From positions 89,974,424-90,038,423 of the forward strand of contig OY740774.1 of assembly GCA_963513935.1 (NCBI GenBank): a stretch of 64,000 nt of DNA, read 5' to 3'. Position 1 is the first letter of the stretch. Every line of letters starts with the position of its first letter. The notes beneath the pieces were generated by a model that made no database searches, had not been told where the DNA came from, and saw nothing but the letters and a program-made list of their open reading frames with translations. This DNA comes from Aphrophora alni (lineage: Eukaryota > Arthropoda > Insecta > Hemiptera > Aphrophoridae). The translations under genes were made by a program, and so were the position numbers. Shown here one piece after another: positions 51,101 to 58,859 of the stretch.

Positions 51101-54100
51101 TATTCAAGATTGAATACCGCTAAATCAATGATAGTGTTTCCAAATTCATCACTGTAGATGATACTGCTAGAGTTTTTTTTGGTTGATAATTGCCAGTGGA
51201 AGACAGGAATCACGATATTATATCTGCTTATCAATGTAAGCAAAAAATATTTTATACTTGTTCCCCATAAATACAGCTAAAAATACAATTCACATAAGAT
51301 ATGCTAAGATGATGTAAGATTATAGAAATCTTAAGATAAATAATTAATTTTATAGTAAAGATAACATGATTTACATATTACTTTCATGTAAAAAAAGTAT
51401 ACAAACCAACTATTAAAAAATATATTATTATTACAAGTATTACAGCTACTAAATCTAGTCAAACCTTTTCTAACTGTTCATTTTTAGCTAATCTCCGTTG
51501 CCGTTGGTTCAGCAGTGCGTTTCTAAATTCAACACTTAAAAGATCCATCACTCAAACAGTGATGTCATATTGAAAGCTGCTGGATCCAGCTGTCTCTGCA
51601 ACTGCTGAATTTATTTTTGAAATGAAATTTCAAATGCTAGCCTACTATTTAAATAGTCCAAGCTCATTAAGGGAATTATCATTTAAACAAATTTAATAAG
51701 AGAAATCCTAAAGGCATAAAACTGATAAGTAATCATTTCCTTCTATAAGATTTAATAGGTCTAATAAATAGTCTGTGTGTCAATTGAATGATTATTAATG
51801 TTTAGCAAGTTAATAGGCCCTAGTAATTACTCACCCAGTCTACATATACAAAATTTAAAACTTTTCCTTTTTAAGTCCAAATAAACAATGATGATGTTTG
51901 TATAAAGTCTAAAGATAATATGCAGCTGAAATGATTTCTAACATCCTACAATAATCTTAATTTATGATAAGAGATAGTGACCTGGTATTATATGTGTATG
52001 TAGTGTGTGTTCTTGTAATTTGTTTTTTATAATAAGTGAATTCATTATCACTAAGATGGGTGAAAAATGATTTAGTAAGATCCAAATTAAAGTCACAGAA
52101 AAAAAAGAAAAGAAATTGATCACAAAAACCAACTAGGCTTACCATATTTGGTTTATAAAACTGTGATAAAATAGTAGGACTTATAATAAGCTAATATTTA
52201 TGCAGCAAATTTAATATTTAAATTGTATGAGAAACTCTACAGGATTGTTAGAAACCATCAAAATCCTGGGATAGATACTTTACCACTGATTTTACACACT
52301 CAAATGTTTTATTAGTTTAACACTTATTTAGAATAGCCTATATTGTTTTTAAATGAATAAAAACGTAGCCTAACCTATTCTGTCCTAATACCAAGTATTT
52401 GTTATCTAGATTATAAACCAAACTTCTTTGGTACAATCGCCACAATTTTGTATGTGTTGTTCTGATTATAATGTTATTGAGGTCAAATGAAACATAGTGG
52501 TCGTCATATTTTTAATGTACATATTAGAGGTATGGTAATCGATTAATTTTATTATTTTTGATTTATTTAAAAGCATTTCCACTGTATTCAATTTAAAAAA
52601 ATGTTACTTGTAAACATCATAAATTGGAAAACAAAATAGTTCTGCTTACTTCAACACCATTCTACAAGAGTTAGGGTACTACATAACATAGTGTCAAGTT
52701 TCTATTAATCCGTTTCTGCCCACTGTTGACATATATGTAGACTTCATTTTAATACTTATGGCAGGAAATTTCAGCGGCATGGATCAAGTAAAAAAATTTT
52801 GTATGTTATATTGGTACTTATTGTAAATGCAGACAGTAGGCTCATTCAGTAGCATACTTTCCTTTGATAATAGTGATAGGGGTTATTTATCATATTTAAA
52901 CTCGCCATGGTATTGTTCAATAAGTATTTCATACTGCCTAAATTAGTATTTTAACCCTTTTAAGGCCAGGCAAAAAAATAACATTCAATCCTAAAAGAGA
53001 CTGTGATTAAACAGCACTTGTAAGCCAAAAAGGCCAGGATGAAAATGGGAGTTTTGTCAAGATGTTATAAAAATTAGTGTAACTAACCTAAAAATACTAG
53101 TAGAGTTGTACTTTGAACTGTATTTTACTTGTAAGATTATGTACTATAGATCTCATTAAAAATTTAAAATTTTAAAAAAATATATACCGTACTAATTTTT
53201 TGGGGATTAATAAAATTTATTATTTTTATTTTATTTTTTTATTTTGGAGTCAAATAAAAATAACTTTAAAAAATATTATAGAGTTTAAATAGTTGTTTTC
53301 TAATAAAGGCTATTTGTGTATTCTGTACAAATACTGAAAATTTCAAGAGAATATCTTAATAAATTTTTTTGTCTGGTCTATATAAACACTTTCAGAACTA
53401 GATTCGATTTCATTAGCAAATAGGCCTAAGCTCATTCACTTCATCAGTAAAATTTGCACTTGTTTCTTGAACTTGTCTCATCAATTTATCTTCACTAACT
53501 GGTGAAAACAACGACGTAACTATACTAGAATTGGACGTAGGAGGCTCGGTGATAGAATTGATTACTGACCTACCACAGGATAGACAAATACAATCTAGTT
53601 ATTTAAATACACAATACAATGTCATTGCATAGATAAACAATACAATTATTTCACCACTTTTAAATTATTGGAAGAGTTGAAGAATAGGGTCATGCAGGTA
53701 AGAGTAGACAGAATCCAGAATGCTCCATTCAATGATCTACATGAAATAAAAAAAGAAGCAAGAGAAACCTCCATCAACATACAGACAAGGCCACAAACAT
53801 AAAACTTGTTAGACATAAGGATAACAATGTTTTCATATGGCTTCCACATTAAAAGAGTCTAGCCTATTGGAAAAGTAAAAGACTGGTCAAGTAGTGAAAA
53901 AAAGGATACTGTTGTTCGTCAACCATCTTGTGCCGCTTTGTAGAATATGAATAAATAAGTGGTAGATCAATGAGATGAGTACATATAATAAAGATCAGGA
54001 ACAAGAACTGGTACTGACTGATGATTGCCTGCCTTTTGAATGGGGTGTTGAAGAAAAACTGGACCTTCTTGGATTTATACACTAGGCCTATGTTGTTTGA

Positions 54101-55736
54101 GCCTAATTCAAAATGCACAGAATTGATGAAAAATATTGGAAGACCAAGCACGAAGGTGTCATGTAGAATTTTACCCGAGGTACGCTAAGATGGCAACGTT
54201 CATAATTTGGAGACAGTCGAGAAGCCAGTTCACTGTTGCAACAGAAAAGCTACAAGGAAGAAATGCAAAATTTCCCAAGTGGGATGGCATATCCTCTGTG
54301 CGGAAGTCTTCCATACACAATCTAGGCTAATTGAACCTCTTTACCCAAATTAGTTGAGATTTTAAAGTTTTTTTTAATGATTTATTTCAAGATTTACAAT
54401 AAGTGTAATAGGCTAACATAAAATAAAATTGGGGTGCTACAGTAAACAATTACCTATATATTTACTTTACTTTACCTATACCTAGTTTTTTTATTAGGTC
54501 TGGGTTTCTGAGACCTAGTCATCAAGAATCTTATATCATAGAAGCGTATAAGTGAATAAGTGTGTGAATAACAAAACTGTATAAAGTGAATGAAGTGTGT
54601 ATGTGCCCCACGAGTGATTTCATTATGGCTATACAATTGAATATGTTACAAATTTTGTCAATTTCTAAGATTGTTAAGAAAATAATGGGTAATTCTGCGC
54701 AATTACTTGGTCAACCCCAAATTTTTTCATATTTTACTACGGTCATAAGGATGTTCTCAGAAAGCAAGAAACATATAATTTAAGGCCCGCAAGGCCATCT
54801 GCCGAGCGATAAGAAGGTTCAAAGTCCACGCGATAACAGTGGCTTGCGGGAGACGCGCGGAAGGCCAGTTGTGACAGTACCTATATATAATGACAGGTTT
54901 GGCCAGGTAGCTATATATATAGCTACCTGGCCAAACCTGTCATTATAGGCCTTCCGCGCGTCTCCCGCAAGCCACTGTTATCGCGTTGACTTTGAACCTT
55001 CTTATCGCTCGGCAACCTGTACGATGGCCTTGCGGGCCTTGAATTATATGTTTCTTGCTTTCTGAGAACATCCTTATGACCGTAGTAAAATATGAAAAAA
55101 TTTGGGGTTGACCAAGTAATTGCGCAGAATTACCAAATAATGAATTGTGAGAGCTAAAAAACCACTTGCATTGAAAAGGAGTATTGAATTGAAGGGAAAA
55201 CATGATTTTGAAGACGAATTGACAACATTTCGCACTTAAACCGATCGGACAACTCTCCTGCATATTTACCAGAAACTAATAATATTTAGGGCTAGGCCTA
55301 TAGTAATGTAGGCTTAAGGTCTAATAGGGCTAGGCCTATTGTAACATAGGCTTTGAGGTCTAATTCAACAAAACATTTAGGGTTAGGCATACAATTTCAT
55401 TAGCCTAATTTAAAAACTTACTTCAGTCATACTACTAAATTTAAAGACCTACGTAGACGAAGTAGGCAGAATAGGCTATCACCTCTTTATAACACTCCAC
55501 TATTATAAACTTTCAACATAAACAATTCACCAGTCTAGGCGAAATTGGTAGACAAATCACAGTATGATCGAGTTTAAAACACTGAGATTCTTGTTTATTG
55601 CACAAATTCGATGAACTTGCTTGAAAACATAAATTATTATTTCTAAAACAAAAACACTTTTAATTATAAATAGGAATTTTTAGAACGTTTAGGTTAACCA
55701 ACTTACTTGAGGTCTTTCAACTTCAACAGCGGCCAT
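26965..55736 (-). CDS. Septin, SEPT6 group (insect septin-2/septin-5-like); nine coding exons
   Basis: A filament-forming GTPase of the cytoskeleton, acting in cytokinesis and the cell cortex as part of hetero-oligomeric septin complexes. Coding exons, minus strand in order: 55707-55736, 50779-50896, 45736-45878, 41823-42016, 36607-36718, 35969-36161, 35343-35470, 30541-30714, 26965-27141. Every junction has GT-AG signals and matching phase, giving 422 residues. G1 is GETGLGKST (50-58), G3 is DTVG (102-105), G4 is AKAD (185-188); the septin unique element covers about 264-303 and the coiled coil about 325-410. The DTVGYGD switch-II and the long coiled coil place it in the SEPT6 group rather than the SEPT2 or SEPT7 group. 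Members of this group generally lack the catalytic switch-I threonine and stay GTP-bound; that is family knowledge. No frameshift or stop is seen. Fly homologues are Sep2/Sep5, and the exact orthologue was not resolved. Confidence 0.97.
27880..28350. repeat. Degenerate ~93-bp tandem repeats
   Basis: The phrase CTTTTCTTGGTCATCCAG, then AGCAGAAnnCTTTTnAAATA, TTATTAAATTGACTGCTGAG and TGACnAAAAAAA recurs about four times (near 27887, 27960, 28165 and 28250). Lengths vary and there is one inserted AT-rich stretch. Non-coding. Confidence 0.6.
29074..30292. mobile_element. GC-richer insertion candidate (possible solo LTR), inside septin intron 8
   Basis: About 1.2 kb distinctly richer in G+C than its surroundings. 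It starts TGTGACCGTCTCC and ends near ATTGTCACA, so the ends form a short inverted TGTGAC/GTCACA pair with TG...CA termini as in LTRs. No clear target duplication was found (CATTT before, AGGTT after). No protein domain is seen; the frame at 29337-29540 is Ser-rich and without homology. Solo LTR is one option and an unclassified element another. Confidence 0.3.
30541..30714 (-). CDS. Septin coding exon 8 (start of coiled coil)
   Basis: Residues 307-364: [20 protein letters not shown], then a heptad-rich stretch [20 protein letters not shown] and [15 protein letters not shown]. The internal ATG at the exon start is not a translation start; it follows EQ of exon 7. Donor GAG|GTATGT, phase 0. 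Confidence 0.95.
30715..35342 (-). other. Septin intron 7, mostly AT-rich, with one Tc1/mariner element
   Basis: 30.7-33.1 kb and 34.7-35.3 kb show no repeats or coding sequence that I could identify. The transposon at 33.13-34.65 kb is listed separately. Open frames at 34692-34925 have no recognisable domain. Confidence 0.6.
33128..34652 (+). mobile_element. Decayed Tc1/mariner (IS630 superfamily) element with terminal inverted repeats
   Basis: The left end has GTGTGTCCCATGAAGAGGTA (about 33136) and the right end its inverse TACCTCTTAGTGGGACACAC (about 34627-34646); AATCAAAATCATG continues the inner repeat. Between them the plus strand carries transposase pieces in shifting frames: FTVEQKVK (about 33483), [20 protein letters not shown] with [11 protein letters not shown] (about 33788-33890), a [18 protein letters not shown] block (about 33938), [10 protein letters not shown], and [19 protein letters not shown] (about 34205-34260). 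Stops and frameshifts are many, so it is inactive. Full length (~1.5 kb) but eroded. Confidence 0.88.
35343..35470 (-). CDS. Septin coding exon 7 (septin unique element)
   Basis: Completes Val264 and encodes residues 265-306: [20 protein letters not shown], then [22 protein letters not shown]. This is the septin unique element, the defining C-terminal part of the globular domain, important for the filament interface. Phase 0 donor. Confidence 0.97.
35471..35968 (-). other. Septin intron 6
   Basis: Short intron; contains a G12 run at about 35603-35614. No element recognised. Confidence 0.85.
35969..36161 (-). CDS. Septin coding exon 6
   Basis: Residues 200-263 plus one base of Val264: [20 protein letters not shown] ... 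[18 protein letters not shown] ... RQYPWGTVQ. It includes the conserved FAVVGS and RQYPWG blocks of the septin GTPase domain. It ends CAAG|GTAAGA. Confidence 0.97.
36162..36606 (-). other. Septin intron 5
   Basis: A short AT-rich intron with no element recognised. Confidence 0.85.
36607..36718 (-). CDS. Septin coding exon 5 (G4 motif)
   Basis: Completes Gly162 and encodes residues 163-199: [20 protein letters not shown], then [21 protein letters not shown] is the guanine-specificity motif. It ends AAG|GTGAAT in phase 0. Confidence 0.96.
36880..37170 (+). repeat. Copy of the dispersed 167-bp family in septin intron 4
   Basis: Contains a diverged tandem pair: TCGAACAAATTTTCCTAAAG then AACAAAACATATTG..CATCATTTCTCTGAAAATGA, and GGTGCTTATATAAAAGGCAT with TTCATAATAGGCTCTACAGA. 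These are in the same orientation as the 3.9-5.1 kb array. Confidence 0.55.
38896..39417 (+). pseudogene. hAT transposase C-terminal fragment of the nested element
   Basis: A 173-codon frame ending in the hAT dimerisation region: [20 protein letters not shown], then [20 protein letters not shown]. It resembles the GTF2I-repeat/EPM2AIP1-like hAT group rather than the ZMYM1-like one that surrounds it. The N-terminal and catalytic parts are absent. About 390 bp downstream the right terminal repeat ...GTAGTTTGGAGACCCCTG ends at 39807, typical of this group. The left end is not found, so the nested element is 5'-truncated. Confidence 0.85.
39816..41302 (+). pseudogene. ZMYM1-like hAT transposase, frameshifted and N-terminally truncated
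   Basis: Begins in [19 protein letters not shown] (about 39819), a segment containing a catalytic-core Asp. A stop-disrupted section up to 40012 follows, then [20 protein letters not shown] ... [17 protein letters not shown] one-base frameshift near 40445-40465 separates it from the 285-codon part (40445-41302), which ends with the hAT dimerisation block [20 protein letters not shown] and a [12 protein letters not shown] tail. A typical animal hAT of this group is about 600-800 residues; roughly two thirds remain. Inactive. Confidence 0.9.
41690..41728 (+). ncRNA. Hammerhead-like relic at the Penelope-like 3' tail
   Basis: Layout CCGACGA, a short stem II GCC-GCAA-GGC with a GNRA loop, GAAAC, then AATTGTA as minimal stem III with the presumed cleavage site GTA. 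The core differs from CUGANGA by C at position 4. Stem I pairs weakly. It sits upstream of the 3' inverted repeat, as in Penelope-like terminal repeats. Confidence 0.5.
41823..42016 (-). CDS. Septin coding exon 4 (G3 / switch II)
   Basis: Residues 98-161 plus two bases of Gly162: [20 protein letters not shown] at the start and [13 protein letters not shown] at the end. The donor (GG|GTAAGT) is only 39 bp from the edge of the Penelope/hAT insertion block in the following intron. Confidence 0.97.
43098..43922. mobile_element. 825-bp foldback derived from a Tc1/mariner-like transposon
   Basis: Two arms of roughly 370 bp (about 43100-43470 and 43545-43920) are near-identical reverse complements, starting GGTGACAATTAAGTCTGGAA on the left and its inverse on the right. 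The ~75-bp spacer encodes, on the minus strand, the transposase C-terminus [20 protein letters not shown], then [10 protein letters not shown] and a TGA that already lies in the left arm. This tail is typical of insect IS630/Tc1-like transposases. The left arm is therefore an inverted copy of the element's 3' portion: an internally rearranged foldback with no catalytic domain. Confidence 0.92.
45138..45235 (+). mobile_element. Penelope-like tail fragment (hammerhead relic)
   Basis: GTCAATGCCGTAACTGGC..GAAACCATGGTCGGCT matches the arm of the 11.5-kb palindrome. AGCC/GGCT could close a stem I, but the CUGANGA core is not preserved. An A/T-rich 3' sequence follows. Confidence 0.5.
45736..45878 (-). 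CDS. Septin coding exon 3 (P-loop and switch I)
   Basis: Residues 50 (completed) to 97. Begins with the P-loop [20 protein letters not shown] and runs to ESNVRLK, ending AAG|GTATGT in phase 0. The switch-I stretch ([20 protein letters not shown]) is of the SEPT6-group type. Confidence 0.96.
45879..50778 (-). other. Septin intron 2
   Basis: A 4.9-kb AT-rich intron. At about 46640-46740 there is a copy of the dispersed repeat also found at 9640-9740 and 56425-56520 (ATCGGAAGAGAACAAGAGTT). No coding element is supported; the frames at 46730-46945 and 47819-48073 are not convincing. Confidence 0.65.
50779..50896 (-). CDS. Septin coding exon 2 (pre-G1 region)
   Basis: Encodes residues 11-49 plus one base of Gly50: [20 protein letters not shown], then [19 protein letters not shown]. 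It ends ATTG|GTAAGT; the split glycine codon begins the P-loop completed in exon 3. The segment [16 protein letters not shown] is nearly invariant in SEPT6-group septins. Confidence 0.95.
51465..51548 (-). CDS. Candidate alternative first coding exon of the septin gene
   Basis: From ATG (51548-51546) it encodes 28 residues, [12 protein letters not shown] then [16 protein letters not shown], and ends AAAAG|GTTTGA in phase 0. It therefore joins exon 2 ([10 protein letters not shown]...) exactly as exon 1 does, giving a 440-residue isoform. A stop (TGA) lies two codons upstream of the ATG in the same frame, so it could not be a simple internal cassette read from exon 1. The charged, helix-prone peptide differs from the usual leader. 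Known here: frame, phase and donor. Inferred: use as an alternative start. The +5 position of the donor is weak (GTTTGA). Confidence 0.5.
53405..53592 (-). other. Unassigned ~60-codon open stretch
   Basis: On the minus strand [20 protein letters not shown] then [20 protein letters not shown] ... VNELRPIC and a stop. The composition is protein-like, with a CxCxxC start, but no ATG and no family was recognised. It may be a decayed transposon exon or chance. Confidence 0.25.
54688..55134. mobile_element. 447-bp near-perfect palindromic MITE/foldback with 8-bp target duplication
   Basis: It starts GGTAATTCTGCGCAATTACT and ends with the reverse complement. The two ~215-bp arms meet at AGCTATATATATAGCT (about 54910). 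Direct copies of AAATAATG flank it (54680-54687 and 55135-55142), an 8-bp duplication as made by hAT-type transposases. The arms differ by only a few bases and small indels, so it is young or maintained. It is GC-richer than its flanks and has no coding capacity of its own; the open frames on both strands are mirror images. Confidence 0.92.
55707..55736 (-). CDS. Septin coding exon 1 (canonical N-terminus)
   Basis: Encodes [10 protein letters not shown] and ends in phase 0 at CAA|GTAAGT. The start context AAGATGG is strong. The AAGATGGCCGC overlapping the ATG also resembles a YY1-type site, often found at initiator regions of housekeeping genes. The short acidic leader is like that of other SEPT6-group septins. 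Confidence 0.88.
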
Positions 55737-56845
55737 CTTAATTCCTGCTAAACCAAATCCTTTAAATTCCTATTCCTCCTACTGTGTTTTAAGCAGCTTT
55801 TAATAATTGTACCTCACTATCATCCAAAAATACAATAACAGATAAATCAAATAATGATGACATATGATTCCACTAAACCGACTAAAAGCTGGACAGCTGG
55901 ATGACTAATAAGAACTACATTACTCAAGTTAAAACTATTGGGCGATTCATACACAAAATTTGACCTGCAATTTATTATTATAGAATTGGTTGATTACATT
56001 TCAAACAATTATAATAAGAAAGAACATTTTGTTTTTTATTATAATAGGAAAAAGGATTATATTTTACAAATTTGTTACAGTATTAACAAGAGTTGTACGT
56101 TTGACTTTGGAAGTCTATTGATTTCCAACTTGTTATGCTTGATACAAAATTTGAAATTTGACAAAATTCATACGCAAGATCTATTCTGGTACCGAAAATT
56201 TGTGATGAGAAGAACCAATTCAATAATTTTAATTGTTGTTTTCAGTATAGTTTGAATTAGTCCTTTAGCTTTTATTATAAAAGGGAGTTTAACTTCATTT
56301 CTTCATTATTATTTGAGCAATATATTTTTTCCTTGTTATCCTTGACAAAAAACCTTTCACTTATTATTACCTTATACTACAGTATACAAAAAAGAAAGAA
56401 AAATAGCATAAAATAAATATTGCTCTCGAATACTCCAATAGCTCCAGGGTCGGAAAAAACAAGATTTTAACAATATAGACCTGATTGGGAAAATAATGAA
56501 AGACCAATAGTCTCAATTATTAATGTCATACAAATAAAATCATCTTAACCCAGGAAGCTATAATATGCGTCATACATTACGAATAATTGGACCGTCCGTG
56601 AAGTGATATGAGTCGTAACTTAAGATGGATTGATACTATTGGCCTAGTTCATCGGTCAATAAGCGTACGTCTTCGAAACTTGAACTAATCGATAGCAAAA
56701 TATTTGTTATTTGATCTTCAGTTTGTGTTGAAAATCACTGACTGAAAATTACGGAATGCAGCCGTAACCTTCCCTAAGCAGCTGACTCTACTTCGTTGCT
56801 AAGCAACGTGATCTTTCCTCATTTACATATTGTTATTGTTTATAA
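55737..56845. other. Upstream of the septin start: 5' UTR/promoter region and an unassigned repeat
   Basis: No TATA or other core promoter element can be assigned with confidence. A copy of the dispersed repeat (GGGTCGGAAAAAACAAGATT) lies at about 56425-56520. The frame 55938-56255 has no recognisable domain. Confidence 0.45.
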
Positions 56846-57660
56846 GTGACAAGTGTTTATAACAGTGGTAAAATGAGTGATGATCCGTGCAATTTTAGTG
56901 ACATTCGTGAATTATTATTTGATGATCATTTCAATTCTGATAATGAAAGTGAAACACAGGACGAGGAGTCACTACCAGATTTCTCTTCTGGTATGATAAT
57001 GAATATGAACCACAACCTGTTGAGTTAGGTGGAAGTAGTGACAATGATATATTAGTTTTATCTGATTTTGAAATTCCTCTTCCCTGACCTAAATGAATTC
57101 AAGTTCTACCACCTGAACGTGAAATAAATGTTGAAAACCAATTCACTGTAAGAAACCCAGGTAAAAGAAACTGCCCTCCAAAAAATTTTAGGCCTATCTA
57201 ATACTTTTTTCTTGTTTTCACTAATTTTATTTGGGAACTGATTACAAAACAAATAAATTTATATGCCAACAAAATATTTGAATAGAAAAGAGATTCTAGG
57301 GACTTGAAAACATTTTCTAGACTGAGCTTTGATTTTAAATATGGGTGTATTTAGTGACAATAATATTGTTGATTACTGAAGTACTAAGATAACAATACAT
57401 TCCTTCATTTCCAATACAATGCCTGTAAACAGATTTCAGTTGATTAGTTCCATGTTCCATAATAGTTCCAAAGAATCAGTTCCATCAGATCACCCAGACT
57501 CTGATCCATGGTATAAGATTAGGACCTTTTTTGATTATATAAATGACAAACTGAAAAAAAAAATTTGTACTAGATCAGAACCTTTCAGTTGACGAATCTT
57601 TAATTGGGATGAAAAACAGACGTGTTTTCATACAGTATATGCCCAATATTTTGTAAATAT
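56846..57660 (+). pseudogene. piggyBac-type transposase remnant
   Basis: Starts with an acidic N-terminal part typical of piggyBac proteins (MSDDPCNFSDIRELLFDDHF, then NSDNESETQDEESLPDF). Frame changes then lead through NFIWELITKQINLYANKIFE (about 57223-57283), PVNRFQLISSMFHNSSKESV (about 57422) with a DHPDSDPWYKIRTFFDYIND continuation, and LDQNLSVDESLIGMKNRRVF (about 57568-57632), which includes the first catalytic-core Asp of the family. Multiple stops and a deletion make it inactive. Terminal repeats and TTAA target sites were not located. Confidence 0.8.
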
Positions 57661-58377
57661 CTGTTCCATTATTCAAAATAAGTATATATATGTGTATATA
57701 TTTTTATGTTCATAGTAAACAAGGTAACATTTTTTTTATATTTGAAGTTTTTATCTTTTTCAATTTATATTCGAGCTATGGACAGAGAAAGTGAAAAAAA
57801 AAAACTAGTTTAATAAAATCAAAATCTTTGCATTTACAAGGGAATAACAGCTCTTGGAGTCAGGTATGTACCAAATATTATTACACTATAGTGGTCTGTA
57901 GGTTATTCTGAATAAAATGATATCTAATACATTTATGTTTATCTTACATACAATGTATTTGTTATGATTTCATTTAATCAAGTACAAGGTAACCAAAATC
58001 GTTTATCATTTTGAGGTTATAGCCTATCACTTGCAGGGTTCAACAGTGTTAAACTATATCCATTTAAATGTTGTGAGACATGTACAGTTAATATAATAAA
58101 TAATATTTTTTTAAAACATTTATGTAGTGTAATATTCTGTAAGTGTCCACTTTAATTAGCTGGCCTGAATATGCTGCCTGTGATAGTGAAATATGTAGGG
58201 TAGCCACTTAATATAAAATATCATTTAAAGAAGACTACAATTGACTGAAAAAGGTATGTATTATTAAGATAAAAACAATTGCTGATTAAAATAAATAGCC
58301 TAATTTTAAACAATTATATAGGTATTTAAATATATAAATAATTTTAACAGTTATGTTACATAGATACGAAGGGTTCG
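57661..58377. other. No gene seen
   Basis: AT-rich sequence between the piggyBac remnant and the purine-rich boxes. Confidence 0.5.
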
Positions 58378-58572
58378 TGGGAAAAAAGGGAGAGTCCTTT
58401 TTTTTTAGGTTTTAATGTCATAGTAACGTATAAAGAATATCGTTTTTGGTCATGTGGTTTACAGGGTAAAAAGGGGAATAGTTCTACAGATATTAATTAT
58501 TGAAATTATGCTATACACGGGAAAAAGGGGGAGAGTCCATGTGTGACAAAGAAAGAAGGAGGAGAGTCAAAT
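58378..58572 (+). repeat. Repeated purine-rich boxes GGGAAAAAGGGGGAGAGTCC
   Basis: Three or four versions on one strand: GGGAAAAAAGGGAGAGTCC at about 58380, GGGTAAAAAGGGGAATAGTTC at about 58466, GGGAAAAAGGGGGAGAGTCC at about 58519, and AAAGAAGGAGGAGAGTC near 58549. They lie 130-320 bp upstream of the ATG of the candidate exon at 58.7 kb. Confidence 0.6.
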
Positions 58573-58701
58573 GTTTCATTTGTGTGGGATACTGCTGATC
58601 CATTAGTTGTTATTTACATCTAGCCTTTGATCAGTTGTTTTGTGGTTAGGTTTGTGTGTTCTTACATGTGCTGTGTTATTTAGTTTTATCTTTGTTGAAA
58701 T

Positions 58702-58859
58702 ATGGAAGAAGACATAGTTACAAGTGACGGTGAGGCTAAGGTTGATATGAAAGCTTCAAAAAAAAAGAAAAGTGACAGGTAGAATGAGTGATGTATGGAA
58801 GAAACTACTTGCATCATCCCATGAAACGGGACCAGACTGCCAGTGTGCTCGTCTAAAGG
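58702..58859 (+). pseudogene. Unassigned first-exon candidate with a cysteine motif, one-base frameshifted
   Basis: From ATG 58702 the frame reads MEEDIVTSDGEAKVDMKASK then ends at a TAG just after an A9 run. In the +1 frame the same stretch continues as VTGRMSDVWKKLLASSHETG and PDCQCARLK, followed by a plausible donor (AAAG|GTCGAT). A one-base length difference in the A run would join the two. The HETGPDCxCxRLK motif resembles a cysteine motif seen at the N-terminus of transposon-related insect proteins (recollection, not checked). No following exon was identified. Confidence 0.4.

Larger units (their letters stand above)
50897..55706 (-). other. Septin intron 1
   Basis: Contains the alternative first exon (51465-51548) and the 54.69-55.13 kb palindrome. 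Two ~45-bp direct repeats with GGGCTAGGCCTAT lie at about 55287-55372. 51.6-53.4 kb is AT-rich and empty. Confidence 0.7.

Noticed and set aside
54586..55263. Open frames on both strands ending in the same peptide ([18 protein letters not shown])
   Set aside because: They are mirror images produced by the two arms of the palindromic element, not two copies of a gene.
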